64,000 bases of DNA from Abyssibius sp040880065 (GTDB taxonomy: Bacteria > Pseudomonadota > Alphaproteobacteria > Rhodobacterales > Rhodobacteraceae): contig JBBDJE010000064.1 in NCBI GenBank assembly GCA_040880065.1, forward strand, positions 1-64,000. Direction: 5' to 3'. A program made the position numbers and the translations under genes. Shown in pieces: positions 63,170 to 64,000 of this stretch. Within the stretch, counting starts at the first letter, position 1. Every line of letters starts with the position of its first letter. The notes under the pieces are model-generated. The model did not search any database. It saw only the letters and a list, made by a program, of their open reading frames with translations, and was not told the origin of the DNA.

Positions 63170-64000
63170 TTAGAGGCTAGCCTGCAGCGCTGCCACAATC
63201 GCATCGCCTATTTCGGTGGTGCTGATTGCGCTGCCGCCTTCCGGCCCCAGCAAATCGGCGGTGCGAGCACCGCTGGCCAGCACGGTTTGCACCGCAGCCT
63301 CCAGTCGGTCAGCCTCGGCGCCCATATCGAACGAATAGCGCAGCGCCATGGCAAAGCTGAGGATACAGGCAATCGGGTTGGCCATGCCCTGCCCCATGAT
63401 ATCCGGCGCCGAGCCGTGGACCGGTTCATACAACGCCTTAGGCCGTCCGCCTTGCATCGGCGCGCCAAGGCTTGCACTGGGCAACATGCCGAGCGACCCG
63501 GTCAGCATGGCGGCGCAATCCGACAGGATGTCGCCAAACAGGTTATCGGTAACGATCACGTCAAACTGTTTGGGCCAGCGCACAAGCTGCATGGCGCCAT
63601 TATCAGCATACATATGGCTCAACTCGACATCGGGGTATTCGTTATCATGCACATATTGCACTTCCTCGCGCCACAGAATGCCGCTTTCCATGACATTGGC
63701 CTTTTCCATCGAGCAGACCTTGTTGCTGCGCTTGCGCGCAAGCTCGAAGGCCGACCGCGCAACGCGGCGAATTTCCTCGGTGGTGTAGCGCTGCGTATTG
63801 ATGCCAACGCGGCCACCCTCGTTATCGGGAAAAATACCGCGCGGCTCGCCGAAATAAACGCCCGAGGTCAGCTCGCGCACGATCATGATATCAAGCCCGG
63901 CCACGACGTCTTTCTTGAGGCTGGAGAAATCGGCCAGCGCATCAAAGCATTGCGCGGGGCGCAGGTTGGCAAACAGGTCCATTTCCTTGCGCAGGCGCAG
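63170..64000 (-). CDS. leuB: 3-isopropylmalate dehydrogenase, 3' part (5' end beyond window)
   Basis: LeuB oxidises 3-isopropylmalate in leucine synthesis. The 276 codons present cover the C-terminal three quarters: RLRKEMDLFANLRPA at the edge, VRELTSGVYFGEPRG, the substrate motif NVMESGILWREE, and VTDNLFGDILSD and EPVHGSAPDIMGQGMANP. The in-frame ATG at 63982 is internal to the family sequence, not the start. The stop is TAA at 63170-63172. Confidence 0.95.
   Translation of the reverse strand: MRLRKEMDLFANLRPAQCFDALADFSSLKKDVVAGLDIMIVRELTSGVYFGEPRGIFPDNEGGRVGINTQRYTTEEIRRVARSAFELARKRSNKVCSMEKANVMESGILWREEVQYVHDNEYPDVELSHMYADNGAMQLVRWPKQFDVIVTDNLFGDILSDCAAMLTGSLGMLPSASLGAPMQGGRPKALYEPVHGSAPDIMGQGMANPIACILSFAMALRYSFDMGAEADRLEAAVQTVLASGARTADLLGPEGGSAISTTEIGDAIVAALQASL

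Overview
The window is a chromosomal core region of an alphaproteobacterium, most likely order Rhodobacterales (Roseobacter/Rhodobacter group). This is inferred from gene order (maf-aroE-coaE-dnaQ facing hemE-hemJ-rho-mnmE-mnmG-rsmG-parA-parB; gyrB/recF/dnaN/dnaA/rpsT/mutM; smr-mltA-Tim44-fxsA-secB) and from protein types such as HemJ, MaeB and MbfA. DNA is GC-rich and genes are tightly packed, with many ATGA-type start/stop overlaps. Apart from the first ~330 bases there are no insertion sequences, phage genes or CRISPR arrays; nearly everything is housekeeping.

Layout. 1-330: end of an RHS-repeat gene, apparently a remnant. 329-6356: a small PAS-like gene, then the rimP-nusA-ylxR-infB translation/transcription operon, bounded by two strong terminators. 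6411-12153: a methyltransferase, hslV, a membrane protein and hslU in one overlapping unit, then an exported protein. 12152-15570: smr, mltA and a Tim44-like gene on the minus strand, fxsA and secB on the plus strand. 15567-18289: dnaQ-coaE-aroE-maf on the minus strand. 18290-18646: a 357-base gene-free region with DnaA-box-like sites and an AT-rich stretch, from which genes run outward on both sides; this is the best candidate for the chromosomal origin. 18647-27070: hemE, hemJ, rho, mnmE, mnmG, rsmG, parA, parB, with two perfect parS sites inside the mnmG and rsmG coding sequences. 27100-30335: a fully overlapping minus-strand unit rph-rdgB-ridA-hemW-DUF454. 30437-33158: hrcA, grpE and a membrane protein; hrcA holds a third, imperfect parS. 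33185-39223: mutS (minus), mbfA and maeB. 39434-48840: the replication block gyrB, LysE-type exporter, recF, dnaN, dnaA, rhodanese, rpsT on the minus strand, interrupted by a plus-strand DUF1007/NicO metal-transport pair. 48938-58562: enoyl-CoA hydratase, mutM, a histone-deacetylase-like gene, the xseB-ispA-dxs isoprenoid cluster, a FAH-family gene, NlpC/P60 and leucyl aminopeptidase, and carbonic anhydrase. 58599-64000: DUF4139 protein, asd, a small membrane protein, tRNA-Pro(CGG), a lysine/alanine-rich helical protein and the 3' part of leuB.

How it works together. Replication initiation (origin, DnaA), the sliding clamp and repair (DnaN, RecF, GyrB), segregation (ParA, ParB, parS) and high-demand expression genes (NusA, IF2, Rho, MnmE/MnmG) lie within about 45 kb, so most are origin-proximal and would have raised copy number during growth. 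The most informative non-gene features are the candidate oriC at 18290-18646 and the parS sites at 22868 and 24785. I found no clear candidate for a wholly new defence or mobile system; the least explained items are the RHS remnant and the unrecognised genes at 6411, 8150, 10616, 32169, 61557 and 62332.
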